Positions 22,745-34,195 of a DNA stretch of 64,000 bases are shown in pieces (position 1 is the stretch's first letter; every line of letters begins with the position of its first letter). Both the position numbers and the translations under genes were made by a program. The stretch is from Termitomyces sp. T153 (taxonomy: Eukaryota; Basidiomycota; Agaricomycetes; Agaricales; Lyophyllaceae). The stretch covers positions 434,001 through 498,000 of the forward strand of contig JACKQL020000027.1 in NCBI GenBank assembly GCA_018296165.2, read 5' to 3'. The notes beneath the pieces are model-generated. The model had not been told where the DNA came from. It saw nothing but the letters and a program-made list of their open reading frames with translations, and did not search any database.

Positions 22745-23606
22745 GCTACTTTGATGGACCACAAAAGGACATATATAGATGCATCGTTTGTACTCGGTAT
22801 TGAGAGCGCAAGGACTTGAGGTGGTCAAGGAGACAGGATCTTCGTTCCAATCGGTAATGAACGAATCTGCTGGGATGGGATTGTGACCGCGGACCGCGCG
22901 TCGAATGGATTCTGGTTGGACAAGAGGTGCTCGAAGAAAATGGTGTTTTACGTGACTTTCTATTTCATGATTTTTTTTCATGATTTCATGTAATATTACT
23001 TATGTAAATTGACCATCAGTGATTCTCAGAATTTCTGGAAGACTTTGGGATCCATATGTTCCGCCATTTCGCGTCCTTTCTCGATCGTCGATCTGAGGCC
23101 CTGATAAAAAAAGTGATGTTGTCCAAAAGTTTCTCTCCACGACAGTGTTGAGCTCGATCTTCGCTTGCTCTCGTTTCGTTGCCAGTTCTTACCGTCCTCG
23201 CGTTCTGTGTTCCCGAGTATTCACCGAGTCGCAAACAATCTAGAAAGTCAGCGTTAGATAGGTTAGGGCAAGCTCTAGCACTCAGTTACAATTCGGACCG
23301 TAGTTCTGATGCCAATCTCCCACTCCATCTCATCCAACATTTCTTTGAGTTCATCAACTTCTAACACTTGCTGTTGACTTCGTTTTTTTCTGTATCCTTG
23401 ACATCATGATATACGTCACGCGGAATGTCTAGTCGATATCTATTCTCGAGTTCTACCTGCCGGTAAGGCACTCGTCGAATCAACGCTGTTAGTTACCAGT
23501 ACACTAGCAATGTAGATCTCAGTGCTCATCTGGTATCTATGAGAGTGAATCATTCAAATTGGTGCATTCACAATGACAGTGTCGCAAGACGGAGAGATAG
23601 CGTGAT
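22745..23606. other. intergenic, convergent 3' ends
   Basis: Spacer between the plus-strand CAP10 gene and the minus-strand flavoprotein gene. No gene, repeat or RNA feature recognised. Confidence 0.5.
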
Positions 23607-24616
23607 TTACCAGCCACGGGGCTTCACATACTTGAAATATGACGTTGAAATCATCGCACCGGCCAGGAATGCTGCAATAAACTTCAACTCCTCAACACCA
23701 ACCTTGAAAATCACCTTCCCTGACACTGCCTCCAGATCCTCCAGATCCTCCCTCCTCCGAGCCTGTATAGGCTCCGGCATGGCGAACGTCTTATGTGATT
23801 GGTGTCCTACCAACATCCCAGGGAGACCGTCGAGACTCGTGGCGTTGCGGAATGACCAGTAGCGTTTGAGACCTGTTGTGGGGAGCGGGGGTTCGGATGA
23901 GGGGGAGGAGAGATCCAAGTCCTTTTCGGCGTCAACGTCGGCTACTTCGGCTTTGTAGAGGTCCAGGACGAGACGGTTGCGCTCGCCTTTGTATTCCATG
24001 AAGGGGACGGCGTAGCCGCAGGACTGGGTTACCGAGAAGAGTTGGAATATGAGGGAAGGCGTTGAAGGAAAGAAAAAAAACCCACGATTCCGACTTTGAA
24101 AATGTCCAGCATTACAATTGAGCGCGAGCCTACTTTGCGTTTCTCGAGGGGGAGGAGTTGGTCATATTCTGGTGTGCCGAATTCATGTACGGTACCTTGG
24201 CAATTGGTGGGTAAGGTAAGGTCGTAGATAAAATCTATGGAGAGCTGAGGTGACTGACCTCTTCCGTACATGCGGCAGATACGGGGTGGACCTTCGAATG
24301 CGTGAAAGAGGACTGTGATCCTCCCGTTTTCGCGTACATGGGCGACTGTCTCTATGCCTGATGCAATTTAAAGGATGAAGCAGAGGTCTGCCGGTCAAAT
24401 TAAAGTTCGGGAAATACTCGTGCACGCACCACTCCCCGTGAGATCCTCGTACCATACTTTACTGGTATTGATGATGTGGAATGTACCCGTCATTCCCTTA
24501 GGTGAAACGTTGACGAGTCCGTCGCCAGTAAGAGGAGCAGTGGCGACCCAGAACATCTTCTGTTTCTCAATCCACGGGAGCAAAAAATCGGGGATCGAGT
24601 CGTAGTATTTGACCAT
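23607..24616 (-). CDS. pyridoxamine 5'-phosphate oxidase-like FMN-binding protein
   Basis: Four exons on the minus strand: 24616-24430, 24357-24259, 24195-24086 and 24023-23607, giving 270 residues. The N-terminus M-V-K-Y-Y-D-S-I-P-D-F-L-L-P-W-I-E-K-Q-K is typical of the fungal split-barrel PNPOx-like family (yeast YLR456W/YPR172W type). It continues F-W-V-A-T-A-P-L...V-N-V-S-P-K-G, G-R-I-T-V-L-F-H-A-F-E-G-P-P-R-I-C-R and S-C-G-Y-A-V-P-F-M-E-Y. The fold binds FMN; the physiological reaction is unknown for this family. A hydrophobic C-terminal segment (F-I-A-A-F-L-A-G-A-M-I-S) could be a membrane tail. It is divergent from the CAP10 gene to the right and convergent with the one to the left. 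Confidence 0.88.
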
Positions 24617-25847
24617 TGTTGAGTTCGGTTGGAAATATGCCTCTTCTGATAGAGCTGGAGTGAGTGTGTGAGAGAGAAGGATATATAGGAGGCATATCTG
24701 ATTTGGAGAGATTACCTAACAGTCGGTTGAGTCAAAAACTCGAAGTGGGCATGAGGTGACCTTGTGTCGTCTCGAGATAGCACTTATTAGTGGACATGGC
24801 TGACCTCAGCTTCCATTTTTGACTGAGGTCTCAAGAAGAGAGCTTGGCCAATCAAACAGTAGACTTGACATTTCCCTCCTGGGAATCAGTTTGCTCTTGT
24901 GAGCTGGGAGACCGCTGACAGCTGCTCGAGGTTGCAGAAGTATATGTAGCAACACCGTCATGTAACACGATGTAAAATCAGTTTTCAGGATGTCCCCTTG
25001 CAGCGAAAAAAAAATCGAGCATACGTATAAACTGTATAGCAAGATCCCACTTACTTTGTTTAAATTCGTACATAGAGAGGAGTTCGATCAAAGTTCGGTC
25101 CGAGTCCATCGAATCAAGTCCTTTCTCACACGCATCTTTTTTTTTTCAACTTCCAAGCTCGTCCATGCACCTTTTCTAAATTCGTCCATGCACCTTCAAA
25201 TTTCATATCCCATCTTCTTCAGTGTTTACTTTGTCTTCCATTCGTGCTGAGCTGGACCCGTTTCATGACAAATCAAGAGTAGTGATCTTGGGTTGTTGGC
25301 GATCATCGCTGGCTTTCAAACGATTCAGCACTCGAGGCATTCTGGCTAGTTGAAGTTGAAGGGCGATGAACATGCTTAGTCTGATCATTTCTAGTCGCTT
25401 TTTCCATTCAATCAACCTATCGCGGAGTTCCGAATTGCAATGGTCTCCTTTCATTTTCTTGCAACCCTGAGATCCTGCGTCATTCGTCCTTGTTCGCCTA
25501 TCATTTTGAGCGTCGCAAGGCGTCGTTTGTATCACCCAACAATTGCATGGGCTTTGCATAAGGCGGAACATGATAATCGGGACCAGTTGATTTGATAACT
25601 ATAACTCGGCGAAAGTAATTCTCTTCACGGGTGGCTTCATTCGTTTGGCACAATGACAAACTTTCCGGACCCTGGGTGTATAGCCGCTCATCTGACGTCG
25701 GTTCCAACGTCTTCATGAAATTCCCTAACAGCAGGTTCCGTGATTCTTGCATCTCCCGGAGCGTGCGAGCTGTCACTAATAGTATTGGAACGGTCATCAT
25801 CCTGTGGTCCAAATCTTCCTTCTCTTTCGTCTCGTTCGTGTGTCCCA
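24617..25847. promoter_or_regulatory. divergent intergenic region
   Basis: About 1.2 kb separates the start codons of the minus-strand flavoprotein and the plus-strand CAP10 copy B, so promoters of both should lie here. Overlapping minus-strand ORFs (25263-25571 and 25501-25908) show no recognisable domain and run into the CAP10 start. A T-rich run at 25136-25145 and a polyA run at 25006-25012 are visible. No defined binding site is claimed. Confidence 0.4.
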
Positions 25848-28053
25848 ATGATAAAATCTTTCCCCCGCCGCGCGGCTGCACGTCGTACCCTTTTGCTGAG
25901 CATTTCACTTATTTGCAGTATTATCCTCATGTTCTCCTTGAAAAATGTCGCCCCCTCGAATTATACAATGGTGGAGGTCGTGATGGGTCGCGAGCCGCCG
26001 GTTATTGTGACGGATATCAAGACGAAGTGGATTAAGGAAGTACATTCTTCAAAGCCTCTGGAACGCGAAATAGACGATGAGGACGACGACGACGGTGTTT
26101 TGGCGTCTTTCAATCTTGAAAAGCATAAATATCGTCCCGATGGACTACTTGAGGTCAATCCAAATGGCCCGCATCCCATTTACGAGCTAATCAGAAGCGC
26201 TGAGACGACATGGAATGCAAAGCTCAAAAGATCGAGTAAGACGCTTACAGAAGCGGTTGTGGAGTACAAACGCCGGTATAAGCGTCTTCCACCAAAAGGG
26301 TTTGATGCTTGGTGTGTCTCCTTGACCTCCGAGAACGATTCCCTTGTTAATCGAGATTTATAGGTGGGAATACGTTCAGAAGCATAATGTTCAGCTCCCA
26401 GACGAGTACGACCAGATACACCAGGACCTTGAACACTTCTGGGGAATGGATCCACGCGATTTACAGCGTCTACAGAGTGAATGGGAGGGGCATTCTGATT
26501 CTTACACGATAGGCAAGACAGTGGATGGTCCTATAATGCTTGTCAATTACTCGTTGCCTGGGAACTTGACGGTCAATCATGATCTAGCAGAAGGGGCATA
26601 TGAAGTTATGGAGCTTTTGATGGATGTTCAGGATAAGATTGCGCCGTTTAGGGCAGTTTTTTCGCCACATGATAACCCGAATTTGCCTACGGATTGGGAG
26701 TTGAGGGAGATAGCGTTGAAGCATGCTGCTGAGGGAACATGTGTGTACTTCATTTGCTTGCAGCTGTATCGATGACTTACATCTCCAAATAGTTCTCGAC
26801 GTCAACAACCCACCACCAGTCAAGTTGAATGGCTGGATCGCCGCATGTCCTCCTACATCACCCGCAGTAGTCAACCCTATAGATTGGGAAGCTCCAGCAC
26901 CTCCCCCGACAGCGAAAACGTTCATTCACACGCATAAACCCGCAATGGACCCATGCATTCACCCGTCGCTCTTCCTCCTACACGGCCAGTTCCTCTCGCA
27001 CCGCAAAGGACCCGTTCCGCAACGGTTCATGCCCCCGCAGTTCTCGTACAGCACCACATTGCTTCATCACGATATCACGGCTGCTATGCTGTATGGTTGG
27101 GTGCAGGATCTACCAGAGGGTGTAAATTTGGAGTGGGAGAAGAAGCGGGATGAGAGGTTACTGTGGAGGGGGAGCAATACGGGGATATGGCATTCTCCGA
27201 CGACGAGGTGGAGGGAGGCGCAGAGGGTCAGGGCGGTTATGTGGGCTGGTATTGATGGAGGCGGTGTTGGTTTGAGTGGGGGAGGGGGAGGGGAATATAC
27301 AAGAGTGCTGAAAGCGGAAGGGGAGAATAAGAAAGTCGGGAAGGGCGAGGAGGTGAAGTGGGCACGCTGGGCACCTGCGATGCTGGATATCGCGTTTGCG
27401 AAGGTTCCCGGGAGTTGTGCGCCTGAGACGTGTAAAGAGTTGGAGAAGATGTTTGAGTGGAAGAAGGCGCAGGATGTTGAAGCGGCAGGGAATTACAAGT
27501 ATGTTCTGGATGTAAATAGCTCTCTTTTTCCTCGCAGCCTCAGTTCTTACTTTACTGACCTATCTGATTTTCCTTTAGATTGATGGCAACGGGTGGTCGG
27601 GCCGCTTCAAACGCCTCATTACTTCCAACTCGCTCATCTTCAAAGCGACCATATTCCCAGAATGGTAGGTTCGATCGCCTCCCTCAAGCTGAGTCATGTA
27701 CTCAAATCGACAGGTTCACTGATCGCATTGCGCCGTGGGTACACTACATTCCCGTCCATGCAGATCTTTCCGACCTACCAGATTCACTCACATTCTTCCG
27801 CGGGGATCCAAACGGGGATGGCGCCCATGATGCTTTGGCCAAGAAGATTGCAATGGCCGGGAGAGAGTGGAGCCTGAAGTTTTGGAGGAAGGAGGATTTG
27901 ACAGCTTACATGTTCAGGTGTGTTCTAGTGGCGTTTCGGTGGACAAAATGGCTTGGCTGACGATCAAATAGACTGTTCTTGGAGTATGCTCGGGTTATGA
28001 GTCTGGATAGGTTGGATATGAGTTATGTTCATGATGACTCGGAGACGAGTTAA
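25848..28053 (+). CDS. CAP10-like glycosyltransferase family 90 protein (copy B)
   Basis: Six exons (25848-26311, 26364-26740, 26793-27511, 27579-27664, 27714-27917, 27972-28053) encode 643 residues. The start is the ATG giving M-I-K-S-F-P-R-R-A-A-A-R-R, just before the membrane anchor (L-L-L-S-I-S-L-I-C-S-I-I-L-M-F). The 5'-extended frame to 25740 is not needed. The GT90 motifs D-G-N-G-W-S-G-R-F-K-R-L and F-F-R-G-D-P-N-G-D-G are present. The main difference from copy A is a Gly-rich insertion in exon 3 (G-G-G-V-G-L-S-G-G-G-G-G) and a slightly longer C-terminus (Y-V-H-D-D-S-E-T-S). All introns are GT-AG. It is expected to be a Golgi/ER type II glycosyltransferase with unknown acceptor. Confidence 0.93.
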
Positions 28054-28506
28054 ATGGATGGACCCCAGGTTGGACCAGTTTCCGTACATGGAACGAGTCT
28101 ATGTGAGGAGCCGACTAAAAGTTGATGTCAAAAGTCGGTGGTGGAAACAACATGGGACAGAACGCATCATTGCGTGGTTCTAGGTGCCCCGTGTGGCCAA
28201 GGTAGACCCACTGAAACAAGATGGGTTCGGTCGAGCAAGAGTTTCTGAATTGCGTTTCTTGCTGTTTGCCAGCTGGCAATAGCAGATGTCGCGAACGTGC
28301 ACATTACAAGGACATATTAAAAAGCTACAGCACTTATGTACTAGTAAACGGGCTCACCTATCATTGTCAGCCTGTCCTGTGATACTACGCCGTAATAATA
28401 ATTTTTATGAGACACAAGCGCCTTCTCGATCCAAGTCTGTTTATTTAAATAACATATATGGATCTAATCAGATGATCAGTTGATTAGGTGTTACTGCAAT
28501 TTGTTG
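28054..28506. other. intergenic, promoter of the SET-domain gene
   Basis: No coding feature seen. The region between the CAP10 stop and the first proposed ATG of the methyltransferase gene includes an AT-rich stretch at 28400-28460. Confidence 0.4.
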
Positions 28507-31228
28507 ATGTCACCTTTTGTATTTTGCCCACACTGGCGTTTGGCTACAATCTACCTCCAAAGGCAACATGTAAGCTGATCTCGTCAACACTCCCCATACG
28601 CTGAAGTCGTTTCGGCCCTTGAATAGGGATAGCGAGGAGCCCACCGACTCGGATGATCAGGTGTCCGAACCCGAAGCCACTGACCATGGTGAAATGTGGG
28701 TTCCGTCATCCTCAGAACCTGAGGACTTTAGAGATGCGGAAGGCGCAAACCCGGATGGGAATTGGGATGTTGAGATTATCGGTGAGGAGGTCGCTATGAA
28801 TGGATGGGGTAAAAAGCCTGATATACGGTATGTCTTGCTGCGGCGTTCGTTCCTTCACATGTTCATTACTTATTGTTTTTATGAAGATATGAAGTATGTG
28901 TGTTCTGTTCAGAAACTTGTTCGGAAGTATTTCATGGCTTAACAGGCTCAATGGAAGAATTGGACACGTGCAGACGGAACGAATGTCACCTGGTCAAACG
29001 AACTCCTACACGAGGAGGATATCAAACTATGGACACGCAAGGAAGCCGAGCGGCGGAAAAAGCTTGCATCACAGTCAACTGATATCGACGTGGACATTCT
29101 CACTAATATTGACGTACATCTAATCCAGACTCAGTACCGACAGCATGCGGTGGAGGAAAAGTTGAAGAGGCATGCTGCTCAGCCGGTTGTTAACATGGAA
29201 GAGTGGACAAGACGAAATATGGACTTAGCCATGGCCCATGAAAATGGCGCTGACGAAAGTGAGGCTAACGAGAGTGATCCTGGTCAGGCGAACGTTAGGA
29301 AGAATCTGAAACGTGCAAAACCTCGAAAGTGTATGGTGTCGGCTCCTGTGGCCGGGCCTTCGCGTCCATCTTCGTCTCCTCGCAAAACGTCTTCAAATCA
29401 GTTCACCTCTTCTCGCATATCATCATCCTCCATATCCTCTCCGCGCACGTTTTCAAGCACTGTAGTAGGGCCTCCAACCCCTGTGTCCATCAAGAAACCT
29501 CTCCAACGCTCAGCTACAGTGTCTACATCGGAAGATTTCCTATCCTCACAGTCCGCCTCGATTCGGTCATCTTCCCTTAAAGTCAAAGGGAAGCAGAGAG
29601 CCATCAGCCAAACACCGTCCTTCATCCTCGAGATTGAAGATGTTGATCCTTCACCTTCTCGTCCCTCGTTCTCCTATTCTCAAGGCAAGAAACGTGTTCT
29701 GTCACCTTCGCGTACACTGTCGGACGAAGAGCCAAAAAGTAGCCCAGTCAATAAACGACCTCGTATCCACAAAAAAAGTCAAGACTTTTCTCGGTAAGAC
29801 TTAGGCTAACTTACTCTTCGTTTTCCTGCTGACAATGTTGCCTTGACCAGACGCAGGGATCTTGAAGAAGAATGGACCGCTGTTGCTCAAAGGACTCGTG
29901 CAGCACCCATAAAAATCATGAACGATGTCGATGATGAGGAAATTCCACCTCTTCCAGAAGACTTTCGGTATTTAGAGGCCGAGTACCACTAGTCAGTCAT
30001 CAAACTTCAAAAGAACCATCTCTTTACCGATTGTTCCCTAACAAATTAGCTCGAGCAAGGTACCGACACTTGAAGATAAGGAAGTCTTTGTGCGGTGCGA
30101 ATGTAAACCTTCGAAGAAGTGTACCGCATTGTGCGGTTGTCAGGAGCTGTCGGAACTCTTTATTGGTGGTGAGAAGGTGCTTGCCTATACAAAAGACGTA
30201 TGTGGTTATTCTTCCCTATACAATACACCCTTACTGACTAGTATTGTTTCAGCGTCTCTTCAATCTGGATATCCCACGAGGGTTCGAGGTAATCGAGTGC
30301 AATAGTGTATGTCACGATGAGATGGCAGTACACATCTTATACTGAACTCAACGTGTAGCAATGCAGTTGTGATCCACGCAGATGTCCGAACCGCGTAGCG
30401 CAACAGCCGCGCGACATCCCCATTGAAGTGTTCAAAACGGTTGATCGAGGTTGGGGCGTACGTTCGCCTAGAAATATAAAAAGAGGAAAAGTCTTGGGGA
30501 TATACACGGGGTAAGGATTCTTGCTTTTTGTTGGATTGTTGTTGAACATTGGAACGACTTTGCAGACTCTTGATGTAAGCACCATTTGGGGTCCTCTCAA
30601 CTGCTACATATATCTATTGACATGTATTAACAGACGCCGCGATGTCGCAGCTGCCCTTCCAGAGGACGAAAAGTCGTATCTTTTCGATGTTGATGGAAGG
30701 GAGGGGCAGGATCCGGACGTAGAGGATCCTGAGAACTTGTATAGTGTTGATTCTAAGTCGCATGGTTTGTCAACCTTTCTGTATATTTCGCTTCGTGCTC
30801 ATACTTACTATTTCCGTCAGGTAATTGGACGAGATTCATCAAGTACGTTCAGCCTTTCTTCTCAGTTCCCAGTTCCATGGATACTTCCCTCATCTTGACT
30901 TGATACTTCTTTCTACAGCCATTCATGCGACCCAAATTTGATTGTTTACCTCGTGGTATATGATACCATTCCTGAGGTTAGCATCGTTAACCCCGACCTC
31001 TCTTAGCAGAATACTTATCTCTTGTAGATGAATATGCCTTACATTGCATTTGTCGCAACTAAGGATATACCTGCCAACACTGAATTCTTGTTTGACTATG
31101 ATCCGACAGCAACGAGAGAGTATAGAGAGAAGAAGGGAACCAAGGGAAAGTCCAAGTATCTAATCCCCAAGGGACGAAAGGCCTGTTCTTGTGGGTCAGG
31201 GCCAGTATTATGTCGAGGCTTTGTGTGA
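28507..31228 (+). CDS. SUV39/Clr4-type histone H3K9 methyltransferase with chromodomain
   Basis: Thirteen exons join into 684 residues. An acidic N-terminus leads into a chromodomain (W-D-V-E-I-I-G-E-E...D-I-R-Y-E-A-Q-W-K-N-W at 28770-29010). A Ser/Pro/Lys-rich linker follows. The pre-SET region begins [12 protein letters not shown] and holds a Cys cluster (C-E-C-K...C-T-A-L-C-G-C, then [10 protein letters not shown]). The SET domain (G-W-G-V-R-S, G-I-Y-T-G, N-H-S-C-D-P-N, F-D-Y) is followed by a post-SET C-S-C-G...C-R-G. These are the hallmarks of the KMT1 enzymes that methylate H3K9 in heterochromatin. Two microexons of 7 nt (28887-28893) and 9 nt (30566-30574) are required to keep conserved residues. 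The first exon and its 37-nt intron are tentative; from 28607 on the structure is firm. Confidence 0.92.
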
Positions 31229-31625
31229 GTCGGGCTGTTCTAGTAGAGCATATCTCATTGCATCTATTCTTTGTTATATATCGTTCACTCATTTTTTGTT
31301 ATGTTATTCTATTGTTCGCTACTGTTTCAAGTTGAACTCGGACCCTGTTGTACATATAACTTGCTTCTTTACGCCACTTTTCCGAAACTTGATGCCTACT
31401 CTGTGGTTATATCATCGACATTGGAAGGACAGTGGATGGCATAGATGCCCGGTTATTCTGTCAATGATGTGAGCAATGGGTTGCTTCTCCAAGTAATGCT
31501 TCACTCCTAGAAAGAAGGGTTTGGAGCATGAATTTAGAGTGTCATACAGAATCATGAATTCATCGTGTACGTCAATGGAAATTACAAGATGGTCACAGAC
31601 AGGTGATGTGCATGTGGAAAAAGTC
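31229..31625. other. convergent 3' region
   Basis: Spacer of about 0.4 kb between the stops of the methyltransferase (+) and the membrane protein (-). It should contain both 3' UTRs. Nothing else recognised. Confidence 0.45.
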
Positions 31626-32516
31626 TTATTTCTTTTTAGAAATCAACTTGGCATTAGCGGCCTCTGACGCATAACTCAGAGACTGTACAAGATCTTGTCC
31701 GACCTGAACAAGAATGAAGGCAGGAACAACGATCCAAAGCCTAAGATTCAAAAATGTTCATTGTAACACTGCAGCTTACAAAAATTTATTGGAGCATACA
31801 TACCCATTAGGAATAATCCAGTAAATGATCAAGTCATATGCTGTGTTATGACCAATACTGCAGAATCCACAATAGTACTCTTGAGCCCAGTACAAAATGG
31901 TCTTTGACAAAGTCATAGATGCAGAAACAAAGGCAACCAGAGGAGCAGGTGGCCATGCTACGACGTGTGCAAGATAGAGGTACATGATGTTGAGTAGAGT
32001 TTCGATTATGTTCAAGAGAGCTGGTACACATTAGAATGTGAGAGGCATAGAACGAAGCCGCTTCAAGTTAGTACTTACATTGAGCATTGGTAAACCCATT
32101 ATTGGCTTCTAATGCCGGCCAGCCATACATCTGCAGGTATTCGTTGGGAAAGTGATCCAAAGATAATGTGTCGAACATGATTTCTCACATAGTCAACCTG
32201 CGAGGAAGGACTTTCAGCATCCAATATGACGAAATGTGGAACGCAAGCACATTTTGATATATTGCATAGGGTTTCCATAGCCAATGAAGGTCACCTCCCT
32301 GATTCCACCTTTCAAAAAACTACCTCAGTCGTATCTGATCTGCCGAGCTCACCTTCATTGACCTTGGACTGTTATTCAGAAGGCAGATTAGAGCAAGCAA
32401 TCCATGAAGGCACATGCCAAAACGCACCGGTTAAAGCAGTATCCCACATCCCATGCGATCACAGGAACAGTAAGCAAAAACCAGAAAGATATCCAACGGT
32501 GAGTCTTCACTGCCAT
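31626..32516 (-). CDS. EXPERA/EBP-like four-helix ER membrane protein
   Basis: A minus-strand gene with several short exons, starting M-A-V-K-T-H-R-W-I-S-F-W-F-L-L and ending I-S-K-K-K with the stop at 31626-31628. In order the pieces are V-I-A-W-D-V-G-Y-C-F; R-P-R-S-M-K; G-G-D-L-H-W-L-W-K-P-Y-A-I-Y-Q-N; V-D-Y | M-Y-G-W-P-A-L-E-A; N-G-F-T-N-A-Q | S-L-L-N-I-I-E-T; Y-W-A-Q-E-Y-Y-C-G-F-C and I-I-Y-W-I-I-P-N-G | L-W-I-V-V-P. Four hydrophobic helices and the N-G-L-W-x-x-x-P pattern in the last helix recall the EXPERA domain (emopamil-binding protein, TMEM97), which handles sterols or lipids in the ER. The equivalence is suggestive only, because catalytic residues of sterol isomerase were not verified. 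The Lys-rich tail would face the cytosol. The frame is intact across about five introns. Confidence 0.75.
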
Positions 32517-34195
32517 CAACGACGTCTAGTCAATATGGATGAGTTCAACTTGATCCTTGAGGCTATGTAGGATGAGAAAATGTCATTGGTCAGTCTCCTT
32601 CGCACGGTTGACCGCGTGTACATCGATCATGAGATTAACTCAGGTAAAACCGGTTACCCGCGCCTGTTGCTAGCTTCGTACAGAAGGTCAGACGCACAAT
32701 TTTTTTCGCCACTAGCATGAAATTTCGTTTTGATTAAATTTCGAAACTTTCAATCCCACTTCAGATTGGTGAAAAGCTCGTGGCGTAGTGGGCTGTCGCG
32801 CTGATGAGAGGCTTGTCCCTTGTATGCTCTTCTGTTTACTCTGCCATGGCGTGGCCCGATGGTCAGTTTCTCTTGCCGTCGCCGGATCGGACCATGATCG
32901 GACCGGACCGGGCAGTCGAATTCTTGGGAGTGTCTTCATCCGAACTCGAGGATGCGAACCGTGATTTCCACGCTGTTCATTACCCTCAAGCGACGTAACA
33001 ACCACAGAGCATTGACCGCATCCGAAACTCCTTTTACGTTGTAGAGATGTCTCTTGGGCACCCTGACTGTGCAGGTTTCACTATCTGTATTTGTAAAGCT
33101 TGGAATCTTGATGCTTCTGTGGGCATATGTGTCGAAGGCTTCCCCAGTCTCACCAAGAGACTACTTCTGAATTGTTTTTGGAAGGACAAATAATGGTAGT
33201 ATTGGAAAAGTAGTGCACATCAGAACATATTGCCTTTTTGTTTGGAGTAGCCGTGGTGGTCAACTACATACATACTTCAATTCAGCTTCTGCTTGCCCAT
33301 CTGGACTTCCTAACTTATATGCGTGCGTGCTGATAGCACGCATCGTCGATGTCAGCTACATTGCCGGTGTTAGCCATGGCTGTGTTCAGTTCAAAGGGTA
33401 CAACCCGAACGAAGCTCATTTAAGATTTCTGACGATAGAGACTTTCCGTTAACCATGACTTACAAACCAAATCATTGAAACTCTGTTAAGCTCGCGTTAC
33501 CTTCACATTCGAACTCTCATGATAAGCTTTACAGTAACTTTCGCCGCCAGGAGACTTGAAATTCTTCTGCACAGAGGCTGGATGAGACTGACTTTCGGCT
33601 GTGTATCTGGACTTTGGTGTCAACCATGTGCATCTGTATATCTGTATGAAATAAGGACTCAAGACGGATCATTTCTTTGGAACTCCTGTCAGACTATGTA
33701 CAATGATGGATGGATAAGCATACAATAATGGAACACCTTAGCGGCAGTGACCCGAACTCGCAAAAATCACTCAATATCGAGCCTAGAGATCATTTTAGTT
33801 CTATGGGGAGGAGTCTTAGGAAAAATTGCGCCCTCGGTTGTAAGCTGCATGCACTCAGGACTCGGAGCCGTCATGTATCAGAATGGACATGCCGGCAAAA
33901 ATAAGGAAACAAAAACTCTTATGCATTCTCCAAACGGCTAAAGTTACGGCGTATAGCGGACGGCAGAGCGACCCTGAAGTGAAGCGGTGACAGGCGGCGA
34001 CCCGTTTGAAACCGATCTAAGAACTATCGGCAAAGAGGCAGGCAGTGTCCAGGCACACAACATTTTTAATTCTGAGAGCAGGGACTGGAAACTGAGGCAA
34101 ACTTACACACTTCTGGATTTGGACGAGCAAGTTCAATATAAGGCCATCCAATATTTATCAGAAGATATCCCCACGCCCAGACTCCACTCCAAAAC
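32517..34195. other. intergenic, no gene recognised
   Basis: About 1.7 kb with many short ORFs on both strands but none with a domain, conserved splice pattern or codon structure I can support. The right end holds the promoter of the repeat-peptide gene. Confidence 0.5.
34135..34142 (+). promoter_or_regulatory. TATA-like box of the repeat-peptide gene
   Basis: AATATAAG lies 54 nt before the ATG at 34196, a usual distance for a TATA-type core promoter in fungal genes for secreted proteins. Assigned by position and sequence only. Confidence 0.35.

Noticed and set aside
25263..25908. Overlapping minus-strand ORFs (102 and 135 codons) upstream of CAP10 copy B
   Set aside because: No domain, no signal sequence, an overlap with the CAP10 start exon and no clear splice link between them.
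32517..34195. Search for RiPP-modifying genes (DUF3328/UstY, prolyl oligopeptidase, methyltransferase) beside the repeat-peptide gene
   Set aside because: None recognised within the window, so a biosynthetic cluster is not claimed.
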